Translations under genes and position numbers: made by a program
Part shown: in pieces, positions 1 to 7,344 of the stretch
Position numbering within the stretch: the stretch's first letter is position 1
Layout: the number at the start of each line of letters is the position of its first letter
Origin: an uncultured Myxococcaceae bacterium
Lineage (GTDB): Bacteria; Myxococcota_A; Polyangia; Polyangiales; Ga0077539
DNA length: 64,000 nt
Direction: 5' to 3'
Assembly (NCBI GenBank): GCA_945952225.1
Contig: CAMFHP010000033.1
Location: forward strand, 1 to 64,000
Notes under the pieces: generated by a model
Database searches by the model: none
The model's input: the letters and a program-made list of their open reading frames with translations, nothing else
What the model was told of the DNA's origin: nothing

Positions 1-181
1 GTCGCCGCCGTACCCGCGTACGTCTCCCGCGTGTCGTCGCCGTACCCGCATCCGTCTCCCGCATGTCGTCGCCGTACCCGCGTACGTGTTCGACGTGTCG
101 CCGCCGTACCCGCGTACGTCTCCCGCGTGTCGTCGCCGTACCCGCATCCGTGCCCGACGTGTCGTCGCCGTAGCCGTCTCC
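1..181. repeat. 32-bp tandem repeat (minisatellite), at least 5.6 copies
   Basis: Units begin at 1, 33, 65, 97, 129 and a degraded one at 161. Each full unit is exactly 32 bp, opens with GTCGYCGCCGTACCCGC and ends with CGYGT, CGCAT or CGACGT variants. Two variant types alternate (GTACGTCTCC versus ATCCGTCTCC). The array runs off the left edge, so the true copy number is unknown. Because 32 is not a multiple of three, the reading frame shifts at every unit, which argues against coding. 182-319 is unremarkable GC-rich sequence leading into the small gene at 320. Confidence 0.9.
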
Positions 182-319
182 GCGCGCGAAACGCTGTCCC
201 CCGGAGGCCGCGTGGTGTATACCCGCCATCACACGCGAAACACGAGTGCCTTCTCCCTCTTCGACGGTCGACGACGCGAGGATTCACCTCGTCAGACGCG
301 CCCCGAAACGGAGGCCGAC

Positions 320-511
320 GTGAGCAGCAATGGAAGACCCTCTTTCGCCAAGCGGCAGAAGGAGATGGCGCGCCTCGACAAGCAGCGCGACAAGGCCGCC
401 GATCGCGCGCGTCGCGCCGAGGATCGCAAGAACCGTCCTGCGCCGCCGCCCGGTGTCGATCCCGACATCGCGGGCGTCATTCCCGGCCCCCAGCCGCCGC
501 AGGAGGACTGA
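320..511 (+). CDS. Small charged conserved-type protein (63 aa)
   Basis: The GTG start at 320 is preceded by a GGAGG-like site around 310-314. The product is a short hydrophilic protein. Its central part (about residues 8-40) is rich in Lys, Arg, Asp, Glu and Ala and is likely a single helix (contains KRQKEMARLDKQRDKAADR). A proline-rich tail ends in PQPPQED. No catalytic motif or membrane segment is visible. The next small gene starts 4 bp after the stop, so the two probably form one transcript. An in-frame extension to an ATG at 86 would read through the tandem repeat and is unlikely. The function is unknown; the basic helix could contact nucleic acid or ribosomes, but that is a guess. Confidence 0.6.
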   Translation: MSSNGRPSFAKRQKEMARLDKQRDKAADRARRAEDRKNRPAPPPGVDPDIAGVIPGPQPPQED

Positions 512-515
512 GCGC

Positions 516-710
516 ATGGCCCGCGTGAAGGCTGCGCCCATGCCCCGCTACGTGCTCCATCCCCTGCGTCCCGCGTGGGGAACGGGCCTCGTGCTCGACG
601 ACCAGGAAGGTCGCGTCCGCGTGCAGTTCGCCGACGGGATCGTCCGCTCGTTCCGCGGTGACGTGCTCACGCCCACCGCCGCCCCCGCGCTCGCCGCCGC
701 CGCGAAGTAG
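516..710 (+). CDS. Small DUF3553-like SH3/Tudor-fold protein (64 aa)
   Basis: The ATG at 516 lies 4 bp after the stop of the preceding gene. The core reads like a short beta-barrel: HP..PAWGTGLVLDDQEGRVRVQFADGIVRSF. This resembles DUF3553 and related domains, where a His-Pro/Gly-x-G turn is followed by strands ending in VxFxDG. Such domains occur alone or at the end of UvrD-like helicases. The tail is alanine-rich. The fold is inferred from the pattern only and the role is unknown. Co-transcription with the 320-511 gene is likely. Confidence 0.6.
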   Translation: MARVKAAPMPRYVLHPLRPAWGTGLVLDDQEGRVRVQFADGIVRSFRGDVLTPTAAPALAAAAK

Positions 711-770
711 CGACCCTCCCCCGAACCCACCGCCGCGGCGCTCCGCAGGGCGCCGCTCGCACCTTCGACC

Positions 771-1313
771 TCAGGGGCTCGACCGCGCAGGTGCCGCCGC
801 CGCGGTGACACCGAGCGCGCGATGCACCCGCGCGACGCCCGCGTCGTTCACCGTCGTGTGCATCGTCTCGACCACACGCCCGCGCGGATCGACGATGAAC
901 ACCCACGGGTCTTCGCTCTCTTCGAGCCCGAGCGACTCGGCGAGCGAGCCGTCGCGCGACACCCAGATCGTGCGCCAGCGGTGGCGCGGGGCGTCGGCGC
1001 GGGCCCGTCCCACGATCGTCGACGTGGGGATCAGCGGGAACAGATCGAGCGCCGCCATCGACACCACCTGCACTGTCGGAGGGAGCGCGAGCAGGCAGCG
1101 CTCGAACCACGCGTGCACGGCGGGTCCCGAGTCCTTGTCGGTGATGACGATCACGGCGCTCCACGTGCCCTGGAGGTCGCGCTCGCTGTGACCGCGCCCC
1201 TCCAGGTCGTCGACGCGAAACGTCGGTACCGACTGGCCCGGACGCGGCGTCGCGTCGGCCATCATCGTCGTGAGAACCGCCGCCAACGCGCCCGTGAGGA
1301 GTCCCCGCTTCAT
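771..1313 (-). CDS. Secreted thioredoxin-fold (redoxin-like) protein without active-site CXXC
   Basis: This is a 180-residue protein with an N-terminal hydrophobic segment (about residues 1-21) that looks like a signal peptide. The following pattern is that of AhpC/TSA or YtfJ-like redoxins: PGQSVPTFRVDDLEG, then a GTWSAVIVITDKDS strand where peroxidases carry their Cys, and later DPWVFIVDPRGRV. The nucleophilic Cys and any CXXC are absent; the only mature-region cysteine is in the FERC segment (about residue 89). It is therefore probably not a classical thiol oxidoreductase. It could be a redox-inactive or binding member of the family. No operon partner is evident: the next minus-strand gene lies upstream but ends 59 bp away. 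Confidence 0.65.
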   Translation of the reverse strand: MKRGLLTGALAAVLTTMMADATPRPGQSVPTFRVDDLEGRGHSERDLQGTWSAVIVITDKDSGPAVHAWFERCLLALPPTVQVVSMAALDLFPLIPTSTIVGRARADAPRHRWRTIWVSRDGSLAESLGLEESEDPWVFIVDPRGRVVETMHTTVNDAGVARVHRALGVTAAAAPARSSP

Positions 1314-1372
1314 GGAAATCGATCGTGCGGGAAGGGGTTTCGCGACTCAAGCGCGCGCGAATCAACAAATGT

Positions 1373-2497
1373 TTACCGCACCGAGGTGCGCAGCCCCCGC
1401 GCGTCGAGCCACGCCACGGTCTCGACCACCGAGTCGCGCCACGGTCGACACGCGACGCCCAGCACCTCACGGGTGAGCGTGTTGTCGTAGCGCACGCGGC
1501 GCCCGAGCATCGCGCGGGTGTACGTGTACGCCTCGCGCGTCACGGCCAGGCGCATGAGGGCGAGGAGCATCCACGGCGGCGCGGGCAGGGCCCTTCGCGG
1601 GAGCACCTTCGCATACGCAGGAAAGCGCGCCGCGAGCGCATCGGCGACGTCTTGAATGCGCGGCGCGGGGTCGGCCGCACACACGAAGCGCGCGCGGTCT
1701 CCGAGGGCGCGCAATCGCTCGTCGGGGGCCCGGACGAGGGCCACGGCCACGGCGGCCACGTCGCGCGCATCGACGAGCCCGAGGTGCATGTCCACCGAGC
1801 CCATTCGAAGCTGTCCCGTGAGCAGCGGCGCGAGGGTCTTGTCGACGGAGGCGGGCACGCGAACTCCCGCCACGGGCGGACCGAGCACGGGACCGGGGAG
1901 GATCGACGCGAAGGTCGCGCGCGGCATGAGCTCTGTCGTGAGCGCGCGGGCGCGTCGCTCGGCGAGCACCTTCGCGTGCGCATAGGGATCGGTCGCGGGC
2001 GTGGCCGTGTCGTTCCAGTCGGCGGGGCCCACGGTCTCGGGGCCCGTTCCCGCTGCGGGCGGACGGTGGTGGTCGAGGAGCGTGACCACCGACGAGAGGT
2101 ACACGACGCGCTCCACGGTGCCCGCGCGCGCGGCCTCGCGCATCACGTTCTCCGTGCCCACGAGCGCGGGGTCGTGCATCTGCGAAGGGGGCGTTCCCAC
2201 CTCGGTGGCCACGGGGCAGGCCGTGTGGATCACCGCGCTGCATCCCTCGGCCGCACCGCGCCACGAGCCCGCGTCGAGGAGCTCACCGGGCACCACCGTG
2301 AGCCGCGCCCGCAGCGTGGGATCACCCGCGAGCGCCTCGTCGTGAAGGGCCCGCGCGTAGTCGGGCTCGCGCGACGTTCCGCGCACGGAGAAGCCCGCGC
2401 GAAGGAGTGCGACGGTGATCCACGCGCCGAGGTACCCGCAGCATCCCGTGACGAGCACCGTCGTGCGGTGCGCCCCGGCCTCGATGGGATCGCTCAC
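1373..2497 (-). CDS. NAD(P)-dependent extended SDR (epimerase / dihydroflavonol-reductase type)
   Basis: A GTG start at 2497 overlaps the TGA of the upstream FAD gene (GTGA), so translation is probably coupled. The 374-residue product has the extended-SDR Rossmann motif GxxGxxG at Gly18/21/24 (VTGCCGYLGA) and the catalytic Tyr172-xxx-Lys176 (DPYAHAK), with the usual Ser pair at about 135-136. This family includes dihydroflavonol reductases, 3-beta-hydroxysteroid dehydrogenases and sterol C4-decarboxylating reductases. The substrate cannot be read from sequence. Together with the FAD oxidoreductase, Rieske oxygenase and divergent P450 it suggests stepwise oxidation of a lipid or polycyclic substrate. 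An upstream ATG at 2626 would extend deep into the neighbour and is rejected. Confidence 0.85.
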   Translation of the reverse strand: MSDPIEAGAHRTTVLVTGCCGYLGAWITVALLRAGFSVRGTSREPDYARALHDEALAGDPTLRARLTVVPGELLDAGSWRGAAEGCSAVIHTACPVATEVGTPPSQMHDPALVGTENVMREAARAGTVERVVYLSSVVTLLDHHRPPAAGTGPETVGPADWNDTATPATDPYAHAKVLAERRARALTTELMPRATFASILPGPVLGPPVAGVRVPASVDKTLAPLLTGQLRMGSVDMHLGLVDARDVAAVAVALVRAPDERLRALGDRARFVCAADPAPRIQDVADALAARFPAYAKVLPRRALPAPPWMLLALMRLAVTREAYTYTRAMLGRRVRYDNTLTREVLGVACRPWRDSVVETVAWLDARGLRTSVR

Positions 2498-3747
2498 GTG
2501 TCGACCTGCGGCGCGAGCCAGCGCACACGCTCTGCGTCGGGCGCGAGGCGCTGCGCGACGGTCACCGCCGAACGCACCGCGCTCTCGTGGTTGTCGATGC
2601 CCGTGGTGTACATCCCCGCGGCCCACAGCCCGTGGAGGCCCTGGAGCTTCGCGAGCGCCTCCTGCCGCGCGGGGTGCTCCGTGGTGCAGAGGATGTGTCG
2701 GTAGCGCGCGACGTGGGTGGTGCTCGCAGGCTCGCGCTCATCGGGGCGCATCCACGTGCGGAACACGTCGGTGTTCGTGGGACGGCCCGACCACACGGTG
2801 GTGCGCGGACGCTCGCCGGGCACGAGGCGATAGTTCGAAGCGCCCCAGTGGTGACGGCTCGCGGGCATGAACGATCGGTCGCGGTGCACGGCCACGGTGG
2901 CGGGGTAGTCTTCGAAGGCCGCGAAGGCCTCGCGCCACGACGAGAGCACCGCGGAGCCCGCGCACATCGCCGCGGAGTTGCGCCAGTCGCACGCGAGCAC
3001 CACGGCGTCGTAGCGCGCGCGTTCGCCCTTCGCGGTCACCACGAGCGCGTCGCCGTCGCGGTCCACCGAGTCGACGGGGGCGTCGGTGCGCACTGTCACC
3101 TTCGGCGCATCGCGGAGCAGCGCTTCGAGGTAGGTCACGAAGCCGCCGGGGAGCCGGTACGAGTGCGCCTCCTGCGAGGGGCGCAGGCCCATCACCCGCA
3201 CGACGTTGTAGGCCGAGAGCGCGCGGGCCTGTTCGAGCGTCACGCCCCAGCTCGACGCGATGAGCGGGAGCAGCAGCCGTTCGGCCACGTCGCGGGGCAT
3301 CGCCGAGCGCGCGAGAAAGGCCTCCACCGAGAGCGTGCGCTCGTGCTGCTGCGCCACGCGCTCGCCCTCGAAGCCCACGCGCCAGAGCCACACGAGGTCG
3401 CGCGCCACGCGGGGTGGGAGGCACGTCGCGAGCGTGCGGAGGTCGCGCGGCGGAACCACCACCGGCGTCGCGCCCTCGCCCAGCGAGATCGACACGCGGA
3501 GCTGATCACGGAGCGCGCGGATGCCCATGCGATCGAGCAGCGCGTGGAGCCCGCGGTAGCCCTCGCGGAAGAAGAACTCCGCGCCGAGTTCCACGGGCAC
3601 GGGGCGACCGTCGACGTCGACGGACACCGTGTACACGTGGCCTCCCACGCGCGCCGCGCCCTCGTAGAGCGTGACCTCGTGCGACCCGTGGAGCAGCCAC
3701 GCCGTCGTCACTCCGGCGCTGCCCGCGCCCACCACCGCAACCCGCAT
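2494..3747 (-). CDS. FAD-dependent oxidoreductase (amine-oxidase / COG2907-like)
   Basis: This is a 417-residue flavoprotein starting at ATG 3747. The N-terminus has the dinucleotide-binding pattern VAVVGAGSAGVTTAW followed by an acidic residue after the second strand (LYEG) and RVGGHVYTV, typical of the amine-oxidase/protoporphyrinogen-oxidase superfamily that binds FAD. A C-terminal LWAAGMYTTG segment closes the FAD site. There is no signal peptide. Members include desaturases, amine oxidases and the uncharacterised COG2907 group. The stop overlaps the SDR start by 4 bp, and the Rieske gene is 109 bp upstream on the same strand, supporting a common pathway. The substrate is unknown. Confidence 0.8.
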   Translation of the reverse strand: MRVAVVGAGSAGVTTAWLLHGSHEVTLYEGAARVGGHVYTVSVDVDGRPVPVELGAEFFFREGYRGLHALLDRMGIRALRDQLRVSISLGEGATPVVVPPRDLRTLATCLPPRVARDLVWLWRVGFEGERVAQQHERTLSVEAFLARSAMPRDVAERLLLPLIASSWGVTLEQARALSAYNVVRVMGLRPSQEAHSYRLPGGFVTYLEALLRDAPKVTVRTDAPVDSVDRDGDALVVTAKGERARYDAVVLACDWRNSAAMCAGSAVLSSWREAFAAFEDYPATVAVHRDRSFMPASRHHWGASNYRLVPGERPRTTVWSGRPTNTDVFRTWMRPDEREPASTTHVARYRHILCTTEHPARQEALAKLQGLHGLWAAGMYTTGIDNHESAVRSAVTVAQRLAPDAERVRWLAPQVDT

Positions 3748-3856
3748 CGACCGCTCCCGTGAAGACCCGGTGCGTCCGTGTGTCACCGGGGTTCGCGATG
3801 CCACACCGCGCGCGCCGAGACGGTCAAGACCGGAGCTTCCCGCAGTTCGCGTCGGT

Positions 3857-4870
3857 TCAGTCTTCGTCGACGAGGGGGAGTCCCACGCGCGGCGCGCGAT
3901 AGAACTGCTTCGCCCACGTGCGGTAGCGCCCGATGGGGCCGTCGCCCTCGGCGAGCGCCGGGCGATCGAGCACGCGCTTGCGCGACCAGATGGGAACGTC
4001 CTGCGACACATCTCCCACGAACGACGCGTGCAGCGGGCTCATCGCGAGCGCGTCGAGGAGCCCCGTGGGCACCCTTCCTCCGAGCGGTCGCAGCAGCGGG
4101 TGATGGCGCAGCGAGCGCATCGAGTCGGTGGTGCGCAGCGTGACCGTCGTCGCATCGAGCGCGGTGCCCGCGACGACGAAGCGCGTGTCGAGGCCGAGCG
4201 CGGGCGTGTGCGTCTCGACCACCGCGAGGCCCACGCCGTGCTGCGTGATGCGCGCGCGATGCTCGGTGATCGGCCCGCGACGCCCCCAGAGCGGAAGCCG
4301 ACGGGTGAATCGGATCTCCGCGCGGAGGATCGGTCCGTCGAAGCGCACGTCGCCGTGCACGCGCGCCCCCGCGTAGTCGTGCACGACGGTGAGATGACCG
4401 AGGTCCACGGAGTTCTCGGCGATCTCCTGCGGGCGGCCCGCGAAGGTCCATTGCATGCCGCGCGGCGCGACCCATCCCTCCGTCGAAGGGAGCTCGGGCG
4501 TCCACGTCGGCGGTCGGTCTTCGGGGTCGAACCACACGGCCACCACACCGCCGAAATCGATCACCGGATGCGAGCGCACCACGGCCTTCGGAGGCACCCG
4601 TCCGCCGTAGCCCGTGCGCGTGCAGCGCCCCTCGCGGTCGAAGCAGAAGCCGTGGAAGTGGCACCGTAGGTTGTCGTCGACGACGGTGCCTCCGTGGCCC
4701 ATGTGCGCGCCGAGGTGCGGGCACCAGGCGTCGAGGGCCACGAGCTCCCCCGAGGCCCTGCGCCACACCGCAAGCTCGCGTCCGCACACGGTGGCGGCCA
4801 TCGCAGCGCGCGCGGGCACGTCGCGCGTGAAGCCCACACCGAACCATCCCCAGGCGAAGGTCTCGCTCAT
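3857..4870 (-). CDS. Rieske non-heme iron oxygenase (large-subunit-like, Neverland/KshA style)
   Basis: The chosen ATG is at 4870 (337 aa); an in-frame GTG at 4909 is an alternative. The N-terminal Rieske domain has Cys50-x-His52 and Cys70-x2-His73 (CPHLGAHMGHGG and CHFHGF), the ligands of a [2Fe-2S] cluster. Downstream, ENSVDLGHLTVVH carries the two His of the mononuclear iron facial triad with the bridging Asp. Architecture and length fit single-component-type oxygenases acting on steroids or sterols (KshA, DAF-36/Neverland, the bacterial C4-demethylase SdmA), though other Rieske monooxygenases are possible. No ferredoxin or reductase gene is nearby. It shares a short intergenic region with the divergent P450 gene. 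Confidence 0.85.
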   Translation of the reverse strand: MSETFAWGWFGVGFTRDVPARAAMAATVCGRELAVWRRASGELVALDAWCPHLGAHMGHGGTVVDDNLRCHFHGFCFDREGRCTRTGYGGRVPPKAVVRSHPVIDFGGVVAVWFDPEDRPPTWTPELPSTEGWVAPRGMQWTFAGRPQEIAENSVDLGHLTVVHDYAGARVHGDVRFDGPILRAEIRFTRRLPLWGRRGPITEHRARITQHGVGLAVVETHTPALGLDTRFVVAGTALDATTVTLRTTDSMRSLRHHPLLRPLGGRVPTGLLDALAMSPLHASFVGDVSQDVPIWSRKRVLDRPALAEGDGPIGRYRTWAKQFYRAPRVGLPLVDED

Positions 4871-5021
4871 GCGCTGCGCACGTTCGCACAGCGCGCGCGA
4901 GGTCGTCACGATCCGCGCGGGCACCCTGCGCGGGCGCGTCTTCGCAACACGCACGAAGGCCGTGGAGCGCGCGCTCGACCCTGTGGCACCGTCGCGCCCT
5001 CCACCTCCGCCCGAGGACCGC
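4871..5021. promoter_or_regulatory. Divergent promoter region between the Rieske and P450 genes
   Basis: About 150 bp lie between the two divergent starts. It must hold both promoters if the starts are right. No clear -35/-10 pair, palindrome or operator is visible in this GC-rich stretch. The shared control region is an inference from gene orientation. Confidence 0.45.
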
Positions 5022-6440
5022 ATGAACGCACCTGCGACGACCCCTGAAGCACTCCCTCGCGCGCCCGGACTGCCCGTCGTGGGCAGCCTCGCGCCGATGC
5101 TCACGGACCCGATCCGCTTTCTCGTCGACGCGTACCGCGCGTGCGGGCCGGTCTTCGATCTGCGCGTGTTGAACCGTCGCTTCGTGGTGATCGCGGGCAC
5201 CGCGGCCAACCTCTTCATGGTGCGCCACGAGCGCGAGTTTCTTCAGAACGGACCCGTCTTCGGCGGCTTCGGCGAGGAGCTCGGCGGCGCGCTCTTTCTC
5301 GCGAGCGCCGATGGAGAGACCCACAAGCGCCTCCGTCGCATCCAGACCCCGAGCTACGGCGCCGAGCACATCGAGACGCGCGTGCCCGAGGTGGTCGCCG
5401 CGGTGAAGCGTCGCCTCGGCGCGCTGCGCGTGGGACAGCGCCTCGACGTGCAGCGGCTCTTTCAGCTCCTGCTCGTCGAGCAGGTGGGCCAGGTGCTCCA
5501 CAACCACGGCGGGCTCGCGCCGCTCATCGACGATCTCATCCGCGTGTTTCGCCTCGCGCTCGGCGTGACGGTGATGAAGCAGTGGCCGCCCCTCGCGCTC
5601 CAGTGGCCCGCGTATCAGCGCTCGAAGAAGCGCATCCTCGACCACGCGCAGAAGGTCGCCGAGGCGCACCGCGCGAACGGTCCGCGCGAGACGCCCGACC
5701 TCGTCGACGACATTCTCGCGGCCCTCGACCGCAACGACGTGATCCGCGCCGAGAACGTGCGGCTCCTCACGCTCGGACCGCTCTTCGGCGGCATCGACAC
5801 GTCGTCGAACACGGGCGCCTTCGCGCTGTTCAACATCCTCGCGCGGCCCGAGGTGCGCGGGCGCGTGATGGCCGAGGTGCGCGCGGCCTTCGCCTCGACC
5901 CCGACGCCCTCGTGGGACGCGTTCAAAGACATGACCGCGCTCCGCGGCGCGATGATGGAGACGCTGCGGCTCTACCCCGTGGTGTACCTGGCCCCGCGCT
6001 ACGTCGCGAAGAGCTTCGAGTTCGAGGGACGGCGCATCGAGGCGGGCACGCAGCTCTTCGTCGCCACGGCGGTGCCGCACCTGCTCTCCGAGTGCTTCGC
6101 CGACCCCGAGCGCTTCGACATCGACCGCTACGCAGCGCCGCGGCGCGAGCACGTGCAGCCCGGCGCGTTCGCGCCCTTCGGCACCGGCGTGCATGCGTGC
6201 GCGGGCTCTCGCTTCGCGCAGTCGCAGCTCATGGTGACGCTCGCGACGATGCTCCACACGCTCGACCTCGACGTCGATCCGCCCGACTACAAGCTCCGCG
6301 TGAAGAGCGTGCCGGTCACCATGCCCGACGGCTTCGCGGTGCGCGTCCGCGCGGTGCACGGCGACGAGGGAATCACCCCCGAGCCGTGGCCCGCGTTCTC
6401 CGTCGACGTGCCCCCCGCGTGGCAGCGCCTCTTCGCGTAG
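5022..6440 (+). CDS. Cytochrome P450
   Basis: This is a 472-residue P450 with all core motifs: an I-helix GGIDTSS (about residues 256-262) for oxygen activation, the K-helix ExxR as ETLR (Glu313), and the haem-binding loop FAPFGTGVHACAG with the cysteine ligand at about residue 393. There is no N-terminal membrane anchor, as expected for a bacterial P450. The start ATG 5022 is followed by the usual Pro-rich APGLPVVGS entry. The I-helix TSS and overall layout recall CYP51/CYP7-type sterol-active families, but the CYP51 B-C loop signature is not convincingly present. Its redox partner is not encoded here. It is divergent from the Rieske oxygenase and ends 3 bp before the convergent kynA stop. 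Confidence 0.93.
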   Translation: MNAPATTPEALPRAPGLPVVGSLAPMLTDPIRFLVDAYRACGPVFDLRVLNRRFVVIAGTAANLFMVRHEREFLQNGPVFGGFGEELGGALFLASADGETHKRLRRIQTPSYGAEHIETRVPEVVAAVKRRLGALRVGQRLDVQRLFQLLLVEQVGQVLHNHGGLAPLIDDLIRVFRLALGVTVMKQWPPLALQWPAYQRSKKRILDHAQKVAEAHRANGPRETPDLVDDILAALDRNDVIRAENVRLLTLGPLFGGIDTSSNTGAFALFNILARPEVRGRVMAEVRAAFASTPTPSWDAFKDMTALRGAMMETLRLYPVVYLAPRYVAKSFEFEGRRIEAGTQLFVATAVPHLLSECFADPERFDIDRYAAPRREHVQPGAFAPFGTGVHACAGSRFAQSQLMVTLATMLHTLDLDVDPPDYKLRVKSVPVTMPDGFAVRVRAVHGDEGITPEPWPAFSVDVPPAWQRLFA

Positions 6441-6443
6441 CGC

Positions 6444-7262
6444 TCAGAGCTTCGTACGCACCGACCACAGCTCGGGAAAGAAGTACCGATCGAGCGCGCC
6501 GCGGAGGTACGACACGCCCGCGCTCCCGCCCGTGCCCGTGCGCATGCCGATCACGCGCTCGACGGTCTTCATGTGACGAAAGCGCCACTGCTGAAAGCTG
6601 TCTTCGACGTCGACGAGCTCCTCGGCGAGCTCGTAGATCTCGAAGCGTCCGTCGGGGTTGCGGTAGATGTCCTCCCACAGCGCCTCGATGCGGGCGTCGT
6701 GCGTGTGCGGCTGCGTGACGTCGCGGTCGAGCACATCGGCGGGCACGGGCATTCCGTGGCGGGCCATGAAGCGCAGCGCTTCGTCGTAGAGGCTCGGCGC
6801 GCGGTAGGCCGCATCGAGCACGCCGTAGAGGTCGGGCCGATGCGCGTGCGGCTTGAGCATCAGCGCGTTCTTGGCGCCGAGCTTGAACTCGATGAGCCGG
6901 TACTGCCACGACTGAAAGCCCGACGACGAGCCCAGCGCGGGGCGGAAGCTCAGGTAGTCCGCGGGGGTCATCGTGGCGAGCACGTCCCACGCTTGAATGA
7001 GCTGGTTCTGGATGCGCGACACGCGCGCGAGGCACTTGAAGCTCGGCGCGAGCTGGTCGGCGCGAATGTTCGCGATCGCCGTGTCGAGCTCGTGGTTCAG
7101 GAGCTTCATCCACAGCTCCTGCACCTGGTGGATCGTGATGAACAGCAGCTCGTCGTGCTCGGTCGAGCGCGGGCGCTGCGCCGCGAGGAGCGTGTCGAGC
7201 TGGAGGTAGTCGCCGTAGCTCATGCGCCCCGAGAAATCGGTCTGGATGCCGTCCGTCGTCAT
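6444..7262 (-). CDS. kynA: Tryptophan 2,3-dioxygenase
   Basis: This haem enzyme oxidises L-tryptophan to N-formylkynurenine, the first step of the kynurenine pathway. The 272-residue product carries the family pattern along its length: MSYGDYLQLDTLL at the start, HDELLFITIHQVQELWMK, LGSSSGFQSWQYRLIEF, the haem-ligand region WRFRHMKTVERVIG, and GTGGSAGVSYLRG near the C-terminus. ATG 7262 was chosen because the conserved part begins soon after it; an upstream ATG at 7352 would overlap the divergent gene. It is divergent from the kynureninase-like gene with 82 bp between starts, so the pair probably works and is regulated together. No formamidase gene is seen next to it. Confidence 0.95.
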   Translation of the reverse strand: MTTDGIQTDFSGRMSYGDYLQLDTLLAAQRPRSTEHDELLFITIHQVQELWMKLLNHELDTAIANIRADQLAPSFKCLARVSRIQNQLIQAWDVLATMTPADYLSFRPALGSSSGFQSWQYRLIEFKLGAKNALMLKPHAHRPDLYGVLDAAYRAPSLYDEALRFMARHGMPVPADVLDRDVTQPHTHDARIEALWEDIYRNPDGRFEIYELAEELVDVEDSFQQWRFRHMKTVERVIGMRTGTGGSAGVSYLRGALDRYFFPELWSVRTKL

Positions 7263-7344
7263 CGCTCGCCCTCTGCGCCCGCGCGCCTCTAGAAAACCCG
7301 CGGCGCGCGTTCTATCAGTTTCGCTCCGCGCGCGGAGTCCTCCC
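7263..7344. promoter_or_regulatory. Divergent kynA / kynureninase-like control region
   Basis: These 82 bp separate the two start codons. The right-hand gene has a GGAG ribosome-binding site at 7334-7337, 7 bp before its ATG. A less GC-rich stretch (TCTAGAAAACC, about 7287-7297) is the only obvious promoter-like sequence. No clear operator palindrome is visible. Confidence 0.4.

Noticed and set aside
1-181. CRISPR array
   Set aside because: The units are contiguous with no unique spacers and no cas genes in the window.
3783-6359. 858-codon open frame on the minus strand opposite the P450 gene, extending over the Rieske gene
   Set aside because: It is a shadow frame: Arg/Ala/His-rich low-information protein caused by very high GC, opposite to genes with clear motifs.
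5022-6440. Definite CYP51 sterol demethylase assignment
   Set aside because: The I-helix TSS is suggestive, but the characteristic B-C loop signature is not convincingly present.
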